Of a stretch of 64,000 bases of DNA, positions 8,186 through 16,518 are shown one piece after another. Source of the DNA: DATAVB01 sp036267955 (GTDB lineage Bacteria; Actinomycetota; Actinomycetes; Mycobacteriales; QHCD01); contig DATAVB010000115.1 of assembly GCA_036267955.1 (NCBI GenBank), positions 62,001 through 126,000 of the forward strand, read 5' to 3'. Positions within the stretch are counted from its first letter, which is position 1, and each line of letters starts with the position of its first letter. Position numbers and translations under genes: made by a program. The notes beneath the pieces were generated by a model that searched no databases, was not told the origin of the DNA, and was given only the letters and a program-made list of their open reading frames with translations.

Positions 8186-8659
8186 ATGGACACGAATCTT
8201 CGCGGCCCGTCGGCCGCCAAGCGGATAGCCCTGATCGCGCACGACAACGAAAAGGCCGACCTCACCGAATGGTGCGCATACAACCGTTCCGTCCTGGCCC
8301 GACATGAATTGTTCGCCACCGACACGACCGGCCGAATGCTGCGCAAAGAGGTCGGGCTGGACGTCAGTTGCCTACGCAGCGGGCCTTTCGGCGGTGATCA
8401 GCAGATCGGGGCCCGGATCGCGGACGGCACCATCGACATTCTTTTCTTTTTCTGGGACCCGTTCGAATCGCATTCACACGACCCGGATATCAAGGCCCTG
8501 CTGCGGCTGGCAGTGGTGTGGAACATTCCGCTGGCCTGCAACCGGGCCACCGCCGACTACCTGATCTCCTCGCCGCTGCTGACCGGCCGGTACGAGCGGC
8601 GGACCCCGGAACAACGGGCCGAACTAGCCGGTGGTGGCGGGCGGGGCGGCCTTGGCTAG
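8186..8659 (+). CDS. mgsA: Methylglyoxal synthase
   Basis: This 157-residue enzyme converts dihydroxyacetone phosphate to methylglyoxal and phosphate, a bypass when phosphate is short. Family motifs are intact: IALIAHDNEKADL, then SGPFGGDQQIG with the catalytic aspartate in GGD, and FFWDPFESHSHDPD with the catalytic His/Asp pair. The ATG at 8186 follows CTGGGGG; an upstream in-frame start is less likely. The last 36 bp overlap the convergent gene at 8624. The C-terminal Gly-rich tail lies in that overlap. Confidence 0.9.
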   Translation: MDTNLRGPSAAKRIALIAHDNEKADLTEWCAYNRSVLARHELFATDTTGRMLRKEVGLDVSCLRSGPFGGDQQIGARIADGTIDILFFFWDPFESHSHDPDIKALLRLAVVWNIPLACNRATADYLISSPLLTGRYERRTPEQRAELAGGGGRGGLG

Positions 8660-9469
8660 CACAATGTGTACGCCGGTGGTGGTCGCCTTCTCGGTCTTCC
8701 AGCCGTGCGCGCTCCGGCGCCAGACCTTGCCGGCGTAGTGCACCTCGGTGATGCCGAACCGGTAACCGTTGGCCACCGCCCAGCTCGCCACCCGCCAGCC
8801 GCCCTGGCTGGTGGCGACGGCAGCGTCCAATGTGGTCGGTCCGGCCTTCGGGGTGACTGCGAGATCGGCGGCGAGCGAGGTGGCGGCCTGGGTCCGGTTG
8901 CCGTGCGCGGGCTTGCGGTAGTTGCACCACAGCGAGGCGGGCTTCGTCCCGGTCAGCGCCAGCGACAGCGCGCTCGCGGTCTGTTCCCACTGCGCGTACG
9001 CGTCCGGGTAGGCACTGCGCTGGACGGCCTGGGCGACTGCCGTCACCGGGCGGGTCCGCCAGCCGCGCACTGTGACGAGCACGTCGAAGAAGCGGCCCGC
9101 GGCGTACCGCGGCTGTTGCAGCTTGTCCGCCGGACCCCAACCCTGCGACGGTCGTTGCTGGAACAACCCAACCGAATCGGCGTCGCCGTAGTCGAGGTTG
9201 CGCAGCTTCGACTCCTGCAGCGCGGTGGCCAAGGCGACCGTCACGGCGCGCTCGGGCAGGCTGCGGCTCAAGGCGACCGAACCGATCGTCGCCGCGTTGC
9301 CGGCCTGCTCGGGCGTCAGGTCGTACGAGTCGCCGGCGACGCCGCAGCTCGGCGCGGCCTGGAACGGGCTGGAGTCGGAGTGCAGCCAGCGGGTGACGAT
9401 CACGAAGAGGGCGGCGATCAACGCCACCGCGACCAGCAGCGCGATGCCGGTCCTGGCCCGAGCGGTCAC
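8624..9469 (-). CDS. Membrane-anchored protein with lysozyme-like segment
   Basis: This 281-residue protein has one N-terminal transmembrane helix (about residues 8-27) and an outside domain. LATALQESKLRNLDYGDADS followed by VGLFQQRPSQGWG resembles the active-site region of transglycosylase/lysozyme-like actinobacterial proteins. The glutamate in LQESK would be the acid catalyst. A role in cell-wall turnover is possible but unproven. It sits directly downstream of dapD on the same strand with one base between them, so the two are probably co-transcribed. It overlaps mgsA by 36 bp. Confidence 0.65.
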   Translation of the reverse strand: MTARARTGIALLVAVALIAALFVIVTRWLHSDSSPFQAAPSCGVAGDSYDLTPEQAGNAATIGSVALSRSLPERAVTVALATALQESKLRNLDYGDADSVGLFQQRPSQGWGPADKLQQPRYAAGRFFDVLVTVRGWRTRPVTAVAQAVQRSAYPDAYAQWEQTASALSLALTGTKPASLWCNYRKPAHGNRTQAATSLAADLAVTPKAGPTTLDAAVATSQGGWRVASWAVANGYRFGITEVHYAGKVWRRSAHGWKTEKATTTGVHIVLAKAAPPATTG

Positions 9470-9470
9470 G

Positions 9471-10379
9471 TCAGGTGTTGGCGTGCAGCGCCGCGTTGAG
9501 CTCGGCGCCGCGGCTGCGGGGCAGGACCTGCAGGGTGCCGGTGACGCTGTTGCGGATAAACAGCAGGCTGCTGCGGCCGGAGAGCTCGCGGGCCTTGACC
9601 ACGGCGCCGTCGGGCAACGTCACCTTCGACCCGGCCGTGACGTAACAGCCGGCCTCCACGACGCAGTCGTCGCCGAGCGAGATGCCGATGCCGGAGTTGG
9701 CGCCGAGCAGGCAGCGCTGCCCGATGGTGATCTGCTCGGTGCCACCGCCGGACAGGGTGCCCATGATCGAGGCGCCGCCGCCGACATCCGAACCGTCACC
9801 GACCACGACGCCGGCGGAGATCCGGCCCTCGACCATCGAGTTGCCGAGCGTTCCGGCGTTGTAGTTGACGAAACCCTCGTGCATCACTGTCGTCCCGGAC
9901 GCGAGGTGGGCGCCGAGCCGGACCCGGTCCGCGTCGGCGATCCGCACCCCGGACGGGATCACGTAGTCGACCATCCGTGGGAACTTGTCGATGCCGTAGA
10001 CGGTGACCGGCCGCAGCCGCAGCCGGACAGACTCGAAATCCTCCGGGGCACACGGTCCGTGGCTGGTCCACACCACATTCGACAGCACGCCGAAGATGCC
10101 GTCCATGGACAGCCCGTGCGGTGCGACGAGCCGGTAGGAGAGCAGGTGCAGCCGCAGGTACGCGTCGGCGGCATCCTTGGGCGGCTCGGCCAGGTCGATC
10201 TCGGTGGCCACCAGTTCGGTCCGGACCCGGCGGCGCTCGTCCCGGCCGACCAGCGCGGTCAGCTCGGCCGGCGGCTGCTCGCTCGCCGGCGCATCCAGCG
10301 TGGGCGCCGGATACCAGGCGTCGAGCACCCGGTCGTCGTCGGTGATGGTGGCCAGGCCGAAGCCCCATGCCGTTGTCAT
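9471..10379 (-). CDS. dapD: Tetrahydrodipicolinate N-succinyltransferase
   Basis: This 302-residue enzyme transfers succinyl from succinyl-CoA to tetrahydrodipicolinate in diaminopimelate/lysine synthesis. The C-terminal half is a left-handed beta-helix built from hexapeptide repeats (RLGAHLASGTTVMHEGFV, GNSMVEGRISAGVVVGDGSD). The N-terminal MTTAWGFGLATI is typical of the actinobacterial type. It is divergent from dapE with a 44-bp gap, so a shared promoter region probably controls both. This matches the Mycobacterium dapD-dapE neighbourhood. Confidence 0.95.
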   Translation of the reverse strand: MTTAWGFGLATITDDDRVLDAWYPAPTLDAPASEQPPAELTALVGRDERRRVRTELVATEIDLAEPPKDAADAYLRLHLLSYRLVAPHGLSMDGIFGVLSNVVWTSHGPCAPEDFESVRLRLRPVTVYGIDKFPRMVDYVIPSGVRIADADRVRLGAHLASGTTVMHEGFVNYNAGTLGNSMVEGRISAGVVVGDGSDVGGGASIMGTLSGGGTEQITIGQRCLLGANSGIGISLGDDCVVEAGCYVTAGSKVTLPDGAVVKARELSGRSSLLFIRNSVTGTLQVLPRSRGAELNAALHANT

Positions 10380-10423
10380 GAGGCGGACTCCGAAGTGAGC
10401 GTCACACTGGCTACGGTACCGGC

Positions 10424-11485
10424 GTGCCCTCTTTGGATCTGACTCTGGATGCCGTGTCCCTCACCGCCGCACTCGTCGATATCCCGTCCGTGTCGGGTTC
10501 GGAGGGGCCGCTGGCCGACGCGGTGGCCGCCGCGCTGGGTGAGCTCGGCCACCTGCGGGTCGAACGGGACGGCAACGTGGTGCTGGCCCGGACCGCGCTC
10601 GGCCGGGGTCAGCGGGTGCTGCTGGCCGGGCACCTGGACACCGTACCGATCGCCGACAACGTGCCGTCCACATTGGACAACGGGCGGTTGTACGGATGTG
10701 GCACCTCGGACATGAAGGCGGGCGACGCGGTCATGCTGCGGATCGCCGCGACGGTGACCGACCCGGCGTACGACCTGAGCTTCGTCTTCTACGACAACGA
10801 GGAGGTCGAAGCGGCGAAGAACGGGCTGCGCCGGATCGCGGCCGAGCACCGCGACTGGCTGGCCGCCGACCTCGCCGTCCTGATGGAGCCGACCAGCGGC
10901 GACATCGAGGCCGGCTGCCAGGGCACGCTGCGCGTGGTCGTCACGGTCGACGGTCATCGCGCCCACTCGGCCCGTTCCTGGTTGGGGGAGAACGCGATCC
11001 ACCGGGCCGCGCCGGTCCTGACCCGGCTCGCCGACTACCGGTCGCGCTCGGTCGACATCGACGGTTGCGTCTACCGGGAAGGGCTCAACGCGGTACGCAT
11101 CGACGGCGGCGTCGCCGGGAACGTCGTCCCGGACCGCTGCACCGTCACGGTGAATTTCCGGTTTGCGCCGGACCGGGATGTGGCGGCGGCCGAAAAGCAC
11201 GTGCGCCAGGTGTTCGACGGATATCCGGTGGAGCTCGTCGACTCTGCATCCGGCGCGCTGCCAGGCCTTTCCGCACCCGCGGCGCAGGCGTTCATCGCCG
11301 CAGCGGGCGGTTCGGTGAGCGCCAAATACGGCTGGACCGACGTGGCCCGCTTTGCCGCGCTGGGAATTCCGGCCGTCAATTACGGCCCCGGTGATCCCAA
11401 TCTCGCGCACACCCGCGAGGAGCACGCGGTGACCGACCGGATCCTGGAATGCGAGAGGGTGCTGGCCCGCTACCTGCGCGGCTGA
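10424..11485 (+). CDS. dapE: Succinyl-diaminopimelate desuccinylase
   Basis: This 353-residue M20 zinc metallopeptidase hydrolyses N-succinyl-LL-diaminopimelate. The metal and catalytic motifs are visible: LLAGHLDTVP, GCGTSDMKAGDAV, and FYDNEEVEAAKNGL with the catalytic glutamate. The dimerisation domain lies in the middle and NYGPGDPNLAHTREE near the end. The start is GTG. With dapC and dapD it completes the succinylase steps from tetrahydrodipicolinate to LL-diaminopimelate. Confidence 0.95.
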   Translation: MPSLDLTLDAVSLTAALVDIPSVSGSEGPLADAVAAALGELGHLRVERDGNVVLARTALGRGQRVLLAGHLDTVPIADNVPSTLDNGRLYGCGTSDMKAGDAVMLRIAATVTDPAYDLSFVFYDNEEVEAAKNGLRRIAAEHRDWLAADLAVLMEPTSGDIEAGCQGTLRVVVTVDGHRAHSARSWLGENAIHRAAPVLTRLADYRSRSVDIDGCVYREGLNAVRIDGGVAGNVVPDRCTVTVNFRFAPDRDVAAAEKHVRQVFDGYPVELVDSASGALPGLSAPAAQAFIAAAGGSVSAKYGWTDVARFAALGIPAVNYGPGDPNLAHTREEHAVTDRILECERVLARYLRG

Positions 11486-11585
11486 CCGTCGATCAGTCGC
11501 GCGGATGCCGAGGCCGGTCAGCTGTGCCGCTTCGCTGACAGCGGACGCGCTGTCCATGCCCGCGCCGCTCGGTTAGCGTGACCTT

Positions 11586-11903
11586 GTGGCTGACATCATC
11601 GACTTCCCGAAGCGTCCGGCCGAGCCCGAGCCGTTGTGGCGATCCGTCCTCGGTGCCCGGCTTCGCCGGCTGCGCATTGCAAAGGGCTACAGCCTGACCC
11701 GCACCGCGCGCCGGGCCGGGATATCTCCGCAGTACCTGTCGGAGATTGAGCGCGGCCTCAAGGAGCCGTCCTCCGAGGTCGTTGCCGCCGTCGCCGGCGC
11801 ATTGGAGTGCACCGTGCTCGAGGTGGCCTCGCTCGCCGTCGCCGACCTTCGGCGTACCGGCGCCCGCCGCCCGTCCGGCCCGGTCGCGCTCCTCGCCGCC
11901 TGA
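11586..11903 (+). CDS. XRE-family helix-turn-helix regulator
   Basis: This 105-residue protein has one HTH_3 domain at about residues 20-75: RLRRLRIAKGYSLTRTARRA, then GISPQYLSEIERGLKEPSSE. The start is GTG. It converges on the ClpP pair with only four bases between the stops. Small XRE proteins next to clpP genes in actinomycetes (for example the ClgR type) activate clp and stress genes. That role is inferred from context, and the sequence is shorter and more diverged than a typical ClgR. Confidence 0.75.
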   Translation: MADIIDFPKRPAEPEPLWRSVLGARLRRLRIAKGYSLTRTARRAGISPQYLSEIERGLKEPSSEVVAAVAGALECTVLEVASLAVADLRRTGARRPSGPVALLAA

Positions 11904-11907
11904 CCGG

Positions 11908-12504
11908 TTAGGGCTCCTTGCGGTAACCGACTAGTTGGTCGGCCAGGCCGTATTCGACGGCTGCGGCCGCGGAGAAGATGCGGTCCCGGTCGGTGTCCTT
12001 GCGCAGTGTCTCGACGGTACGGCCGGTGTGCTTGGCCAGGACCTCCTCGATCTCCGCCCGCAGCCGGATCACCTCCTCGGCCTGCAGGATGAGATCCGGA
12101 ATCGCGCCCTGCGAACTCGCCGAGGGCTGGTGCAGCAGGACCCGGGCATGCGGCAGCACGCCCCGCCGGCCCTTGGCCCCGGCCGCGAGCAGGATCGCCG
12201 CGCTCGCGCAGGCCTGCCCGATGCAGGTCGTCACGATCGGCGAGCGGACGAACTGCATCGCGTCGTACACGGCGAAGGCTGCCGTCATCGAACCGCCGGG
12301 TGAATTGATGTAGAGATTGATCTCCCGTTCGGGATTCTGTGCCTCCAGATGCAGGAGTTGCGCGATCAGGACGTTGGAGACGCCGTCGTCGATCTCCGTA
12401 CCCAGATAGACGATCCGTTCGGCCAGCAGGTGGCTGTAGACATCCATGACGCGGTCGCCGCGCGGATGCTCGGCGACGACATTGGGAATGGTGTAGGCGC
12501 TCAT
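11908..12504 (-). CDS. ClpP-family protease paralogue with displaced active-site Ser
   Basis: This 198-residue ClpP-fold protein (NLYINSPGGSMTAAFAVYDA, RVLLHQPSA, DTDRDRIFSAAAAVEYGLAD) keeps the histidine (residue 125) and the acidic region. In the nucleophile segment it reads GQACASAAILL where ClpP reads GQAASxxAxLL. Aligned without gaps to the neighbouring ClpP from NSPGG to LPHAR, the serine position is Ala100 and the serine falls at 101. It may be a catalytically impaired subunit of a mixed ClpP ring. Its ATG overlaps the stop of the upstream clpP (ATGA), so the two are co-translated. Confidence 0.88.
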   Translation of the reverse strand: MSAYTIPNVVAEHPRGDRVMDVYSHLLAERIVYLGTEIDDGVSNVLIAQLLHLEAQNPEREINLYINSPGGSMTAAFAVYDAMQFVRSPIVTTCIGQACASAAILLAAGAKGRRGVLPHARVLLHQPSASSQGAIPDLILQAEEVIRLRAEIEEVLAKHTGRTVETLRKDTDRDRIFSAAAAVEYGLADQLVGYRKEP

Positions 12505-13118
12505 CGGTTCGTCCCCAATCCGACCTGCGGCCGGTCCGGCCGGATGACGTCCATTGAATCGATGATGTCGTCGATAAAGCCGTATTCACGCGCCTCGGTC
12601 GCGGTGTACCAGCGGTCGCGGAGCGAGTCCTCATAGATCCGTTCGACGCTCTGCCCGGTATTTTCGGCAATCAGCGCGAGTACGGTGTCGCGGGTCTGGC
12701 GCAGGTCGTCGGCCTGCAATTCGATATCGACGGCCGATCCGCCGATTCCCGCCGACCCCTGGTGCATGAGGATCCGGGCATGCGGCAACGCATACCGCTT
12801 TCCCGGAGTCCCGGCGGACAACAGAAACTGTCCGGCGCTGCAGGCGATTCCGAGGGCCAGGGTCGACACCTCGTTGGGAATCAGCCGAATGGTGTCCATA
12901 ATGGCGAGCATCGCCGGCACCGATCCGCCGGGCGAATTGATCCAGAGGCTGATGTCGGCCCGCGGATCGTCCGCGGACAGCAGGAACAGTTGGGCGCACA
13001 GGCGGGCGCCGATCTTGTCGTCCAGCTGCGAATCGAGTACGACGACGCGATGGTGCAGCAGTCGCGTCGCAACCTGTTCGGCCAGGGGTGGTGAGGCATT
13101 CTGTTCGGGCGCGGTCAT
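12501..13118 (-). CDS. clpP: ClpP serine protease subunit, paralogue 2
   Basis: This 205-residue ATP-dependent Clp protease subunit has the full triad: Ser94 in LGIACSAGQFLL, His119 in ARILMHQG, and an aspartate in DSLRDRWYTATEAREYGFID. SLWINSPGGSVPAMLAIMDT is also typical. The ATG at 13118 gives the usual length without a propeptide-like extension; frame further upstream is non-conserved. It is the first gene of a two-gene operon with the modified ClpP. Actinomycetes often use hetero-oligomeric ClpP rings, and this pair could form one. Confidence 0.92.
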   Translation of the reverse strand: MTAPEQNASPPLAEQVATRLLHHRVVVLDSQLDDKIGARLCAQLFLLSADDPRADISLWINSPGGSVPAMLAIMDTIRLIPNEVSTLALGIACSAGQFLLSAGTPGKRYALPHARILMHQGSAGIGGSAVDIELQADDLRQTRDTVLALIAENTGQSVERIYEDSLRDRWYTATEAREYGFIDDIIDSMDVIRPDRPQVGLGTNR

Positions 13119-13195
13119 GCAATCGACTCTGCCCTCGGCGTCTGGGCTCGGTCCAGCTTCTGCTGCCGTCAGCAGAATAATCGGACCAGCGGACC

Positions 13196-13924
13196 TCAGC
13201 GCTGGGGGCCGAGCGCCTTCCGGCCGGCCCGCAGTTCCCGGCCGACCGCGGTGGCCCGCCAGCCGGTGAATCGGGCCGCGGTCAATTCGAGTTCGCCCGG
13301 CGGCACCGCGCCGTTGTCGGACGTATGCGATGCGCCGTAGGGATTTCCGGCCTCGAACTGCACCGGGTCGGTATATCCGGGCGCCACCACGATGCCGCCG
13401 AAATGGTAGACCGACTGATACAGCGCCAACAGGGTCGATTCCTGCCCGCCGTGCGCGGTGGCGGTGGAGACGAAACCGGCGAACACCTTTCCGGCAAGCC
13501 GGCCGGCGCCCCACAACGGCCCGAGGGCGTCGAGGAACGACTTCAACTGCGCCGCGACATTGCCAAATCGGGTTGGCGTTCCAAAGAGCACGACATCGGC
13601 CCAGTCGACGTCGTCCGGCGTCGCCAACGGGATGCCGGCGGTGGCCCGTAGATGGGCCGACCACGCCTCGTTGGCACTGATCGCCTCGGCCGGCGCATTC
13701 TCCGCGACCCGCCGCAGCCGTACGTCACCACCGGCCGCGGCGGCTCCGGTCGCCACCGCCCGGGCCATCGCGTGCACGCTGCCGGTGGCGCTGTAATAGA
13801 TCACCGAAACACTGGGACCACCGTCGTTTCCGGGCCTCGGGGTGAGCAGTTCGGTCCGCTGTTCGGCCGCGGAGCCCTCGGTGAACCGCACCGTCGCGCT
13901 CCGGTCGAACCTCTCTGCCGTCAT
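13196..13924 (-). CDS. wrbA: WrbA-like NAD(P)H:quinone oxidoreductase / flavodoxin-fold protein
   Basis: This 242-residue protein has a flavodoxin fold beginning at about residue 45: SVSVIYYSATGSVHAMARAV binds FMN phosphate. VVLFGTPTRFGNVAAQLKSF and GQESTLLALYQSVYHFG are WrbA signatures. The enzyme reduces quinones by two electrons, avoiding semiquinones. About 40 N-terminal residues ahead of the fold look unstructured. The ATG at 13924 is preferred; 13948 is an alternative. It is divergent from the first LOG gene across a region with four repeated GTCGGTAC boxes. Confidence 0.85.
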   Translation of the reverse strand: MTAERFDRSATVRFTEGSAAEQRTELLTPRPGNDGGPSVSVIYYSATGSVHAMARAVATGAAAAGGDVRLRRVAENAPAEAISANEAWSAHLRATAGIPLATPDDVDWADVVLFGTPTRFGNVAAQLKSFLDALGPLWGAGRLAGKVFAGFVSTATAHGGQESTLLALYQSVYHFGGIVVAPGYTDPVQFEAGNPYGASHTSDNGAVPPGELELTAARFTGWRATAVGRELRAGRKALGPQR

Positions 13925-13935
13925 GCCACCCCTTG

Positions 13936-13994
13936 ATCGGTACGTCACAGCCGTCGGTACGTCTGCTGTCGGTACCTGGCAACTGTCGGTACGT
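13936..13994. promoter_or_regulatory. Four direct repeats of TCGGTACGT between divergent genes
   Basis: TCGGTACGT, or TCGGTACCT in the third copy, starts at 13937, 13954, 13969 and 13986. The repeat distances are 17, 15 and 17 bp, so the boxes lie about one and a half helical turns apart. The array occupies most of the 121-bp gap between wrbA and the LOG gene at 14046. Iterated boxes like this usually bind a regulator cooperatively. The factor is unknown. Confidence 0.6.
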
Positions 13995-14045
13995 GGCAGC
14001 GTCCCGGTGCTCCGCCACTGTGCCGCGAAACGTTACCGTGGCGCC

Positions 14046-14855
14046 ATGACGCACGAGATCGAGAACGGGCGGGCCGGCGGGCCCCCGGAACACCTCCGCG
14101 GCCCCATCGTCCTGCGCCGGGCACAGGCGAGCACGGAGAGCACGACCGACCAGCGACTGCTCGACGGCCGCGGTTCGGCCGACTGGGTGCACACCGATCC
14201 GTGGCGGGTGCTGCGCATCCAGTCCGAATTCGTTGAGGGATTCGGGCTGCTGGCCGAGCTGCCGCGCGCGGTCAGTGTCTTCGGCAGCGCCCGGACCCGG
14301 CGCGACGACCCGGAGTACGCGGCCGGCCGGGCCCTGGGCGCCGCGCTCGCGGACGCCGGATATGCGGTCATCACCGGCGGTGGCCCGGGCGCGATGGAGG
14401 CGGTGAACCGCGGCGCGCAGGAGGCCGGCGGCACCAGCGTGGGGCTCGGCATCGAGTTGCCGTTCGAGCAACGGCTCAACGACTGGGTCGACATCGGGCT
14501 GAACTTCCGCTATTTCTTCGCCCGTAAGACGATGTTTGTGAAATATGCCCAGGCCTTTGTCATTCTGCCGGGCGGATTCGGCACCCTGGACGAACTTTTC
14601 GAGGCGCTCACCCTGGTGCAGACCCGCAAGGTCACGCGATTCCCGGTCATTCTTTTCGGTACGGCGTACTGGTCGGGTCTGTTCGACTGGCTGCGCGGCA
14701 CCGTGCTGGAGGCGCACAAGATCGGCGAGAAGGATCTCGACCTGCTGACCGTGACCGATGACGTCGACGAGGCGGTACGGCACATCGTCGAGGCCGGCGC
14801 CGGGCACGCCGATCACTCCGGCCACGCCACCGGTCTGCCGGCCACCGGTCGCTGA
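14046..14855 (+). CDS. LOG-family protein (Rossmann fold), longer paralogue
   Basis: This 269-residue TIGR00730/lysine-decarboxylase-like protein has the two LOG motifs GGGPGAMEAVNRG and PGGFGTLDELFEAL. Proteins of this family cleave nucleoside 5'-monophosphates to base and ribose 5-phosphate (cytokinin activation in plants and some actinobacteria). The substrate here is unknown. The first 70 residues are an extra N-terminal segment. The ATG at 14046 is chosen because frame upstream is not conserved-looking. Its stop overlaps the next LOG gene (TGATG). Two LOG genes before folP resembles Rv1205 of Mycobacterium. Confidence 0.88.
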   Translation: MTHEIENGRAGGPPEHLRGPIVLRRAQASTESTTDQRLLDGRGSADWVHTDPWRVLRIQSEFVEGFGLLAELPRAVSVFGSARTRRDDPEYAAGRALGAALADAGYAVITGGGPGAMEAVNRGAQEAGGTSVGLGIELPFEQRLNDWVDIGLNFRYFFARKTMFVKYAQAFVILPGGFGTLDELFEALTLVQTRKVTRFPVILFGTAYWSGLFDWLRGTVLEAHKIGEKDLDLLTVTDDVDEAVRHIVEAGAGHADHSGHATGLPATGR

Positions 14856-15391
14856 TGGCGACGATCTGCGTCTACTGCGCGTCGGCCACCGGCATCGACG
14901 CGCGGTACGTCGAGCTCGCCGGCGCCGTCGGGACCGAGTTGGCCCGGCGCGGGCACGACCTCGTCACCGGCGGTGGCACCGTCTCGATGATGGGGGCCGT
15001 CGCAAAGGCGGCCCGGGCCGGCGGGGCCCGGAGCACCGGGGTGATCCCGCGGTCGCTGCTGGACGTGGAGGTCGGCGACCAGCACGCGGACGAACTGGTC
15101 GTGGTGGAGACGATGCGCGAACGCAAGGCCGAGATGGAACGCCGCAGCGACGGCTTTCTGGCCCTGCCCGGCGGGATCGGCACGCTCGAGGAACTGTTCG
15201 AGGTCTGGACCTCGCGGACCCTGTCGATGCACGACAAGCCCGTCGTCGTGCTCGATCACGACAACTTCTTCGGTCCACTGTGGACATTTGTGGATGCGCT
15301 GGTGGAGAAGCAGTTCGTCCGACCCGGCGCCTACCGGGCGCTGATCGTCCGGGACTCGGTCGAGAAGGCGCTCGCCGCCGCCGCGCCGTAA
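14855..15391 (+). CDS. LOG-family phosphoribohydrolase, short paralogue
   Basis: This 178-residue protein matches the usual LOG size. It begins ICVYCASATGIDARYVELA, has GGGTVSMMGAVAKAARAGG, and carries the catalytic PGGIGTLEELFEVW with the glutamate that attacks the nucleotide. Predicted activity is hydrolysis of N6-modified AMP or AMP to the free base. The start overlaps the stop of the longer paralogue by one base, so they are coupled. Palindromic element copy 2 follows the stop before the convergent folP gene. Confidence 0.9.
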   Translation: MATICVYCASATGIDARYVELAGAVGTELARRGHDLVTGGGTVSMMGAVAKAARAGGARSTGVIPRSLLDVEVGDQHADELVVVETMRERKAEMERRSDGFLALPGGIGTLEELFEVWTSRTLSMHDKPVVVLDHDNFFGPLWTFVDALVEKQFVRPGAYRALIVRDSVEKALAAAAP

Positions 15392-15451
15392 GCCGCCCGC
15401 AACGCGGGCAGGTCGGCCGCTCGGCAATATGCGGCCCCGGCATTCCCGGCC

Positions 15452-15520
15452 AGATTTCCATGATCGTGATCGGTCATTGGGGCTATAGCAACCAAAAACC
15501 GATCACGATCATGGAAATCT
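15452..15520 (-). repeat. Palindromic 3'-UTR element, copy 2
   Basis: Perfect 22-bp arms (15452-15473 and 15499-15520) share the inner part CATGATCGTGATCGG with the other copies. They enclose a 25-nt loop with the GCTATAGC core. Compared with copy 1 the outer arm reads TTTCCATG rather than TTTTCATG, and the opposite arm changes to match, so pairing is kept. It lies 50 nt after the stop of folP (minus strand), behind a C-rich tract at 15521-15570. Confidence 0.92.
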
Positions 15521-15570
15521 GGGGCCCGAGTCTGGACTGGGTCTGGCCGGTGCGGGCGGTCAGGCGGTGC

Positions 15571-16434
15571 TCAGGCCATGCCGCGGCGCGGTGCAATCGG
15601 CTGCCGGTCGCCGCGGATGGACGAGACCATGTCCAGCACCCGGCGGGTCGCCCGCACATCGTGGGCCCGGAAGACCCGGGCGCCCAGCCAGGCCGAGACG
15701 GCGGTCGCCGCCAGCGTCCCCTCCAACCGGTCGGCGGCCGGCAGATCGAGGGTCTCGCCGACGAAGTCCTTGCGGGACAGGGCAACCAGCACCGGCCAGC
15801 CGGTCTCGACCAGGCGGCCGAGCTCGCGGGTCACGGTCAGCGAATGCCGGGTGTTCTTGCCGAAGTCGTGCCCCGGGTCGATCACGATCCCGTCCGGCCG
15901 TACCCCGGCCGCCGCCGCCCGCTCGGCCAGTCCGACCACTGTGGACACCACGTCCCCGGTCACGTCCGGATAGGCGACTCGGTGCGGTTTGGTACGGGGG
16001 GAGTGGTGCCCGGCATGGGTGCAGACCAGCCCGGTCCCGTACTCGGCCGCCACCGCCGCGAGGTCGGGATCGACGCCCTCCCAGGCGTCGTTGAGCAGAT
16101 CCGCCCCGGCCGCGGCAACGACCCGGCCGACCTCGGCCCGCCAGGTGTCGACGCTGATCACCAAGTCGGGGTGCCGGTCCCGGACGGCCTCGACCATGCC
16201 GCCGACCCGCCGGATCTCCTCCGCGGCGTCGACCGGCGTGCCGGGACCGGCCCGCACGCCGCCGATGTCGACGAGGTCGGCGCCTTCGTCCACGGCCCGG
16301 TCGACCGCCGCGAGCGCCGACTCCAACTCGTAGGTCGCGCCCTGGTCGTAGAACGAATCCGGGGTCCGGTTGACGATCGCCATCACCAGCAGTTGCTCGT
16401 CGCCGAAGGTGTGGCTACCCAGCCGTAGCGGCAT
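15571..16434 (-). CDS. folP2: Dihydropteroate synthase-like protein, FolP2 type
   Basis: This 287-residue TIM barrel has pterin-binding motifs: MAIVNRTPDSFYDQG, LVDIGGVRAGPG, LLNDAWEG, IVIDPGHDFGK and LVALSRKDF. The DQG in place of the usual DGG, and the neighbours (LOG, DivIVA-like protein, TagA), fit mycobacterial FolP2, which lacks dihydropteroate synthase activity in M. leprae. Folate synthesis should therefore not be assumed. The ATG at 16434 gives the standard length. Rv1208 (gpgS), which follows folP2 in Mycobacterium, is absent here. Confidence 0.87.
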   Translation of the reverse strand: MPLRLGSHTFGDEQLLVMAIVNRTPDSFYDQGATYELESALAAVDRAVDEGADLVDIGGVRAGPGTPVDAAEEIRRVGGMVEAVRDRHPDLVISVDTWRAEVGRVVAAAGADLLNDAWEGVDPDLAAVAAEYGTGLVCTHAGHHSPRTKPHRVAYPDVTGDVVSTVVGLAERAAAAGVRPDGIVIDPGHDFGKNTRHSLTVTRELGRLVETGWPVLVALSRKDFVGETLDLPAADRLEGTLAATAVSAWLGARVFRAHDVRATRRVLDMVSSIRGDRQPIAPRRGMA

Positions 16435-16518
16435 GTCCTGCCTTTCCGGTCCGTCCGGTCGATGTCCGGCCGGAGGGGCATTCGGTATCGGTTGACTCAG
16501 CGTGACACGATCGCATCC

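Noticed and set aside
15880..15900. CGATCACGATC inside folP2 as a fifth palindrome copy
   Set aside because: It has no second arm and no 25-nt loop; it encodes the conserved IVIDPGHD motif.
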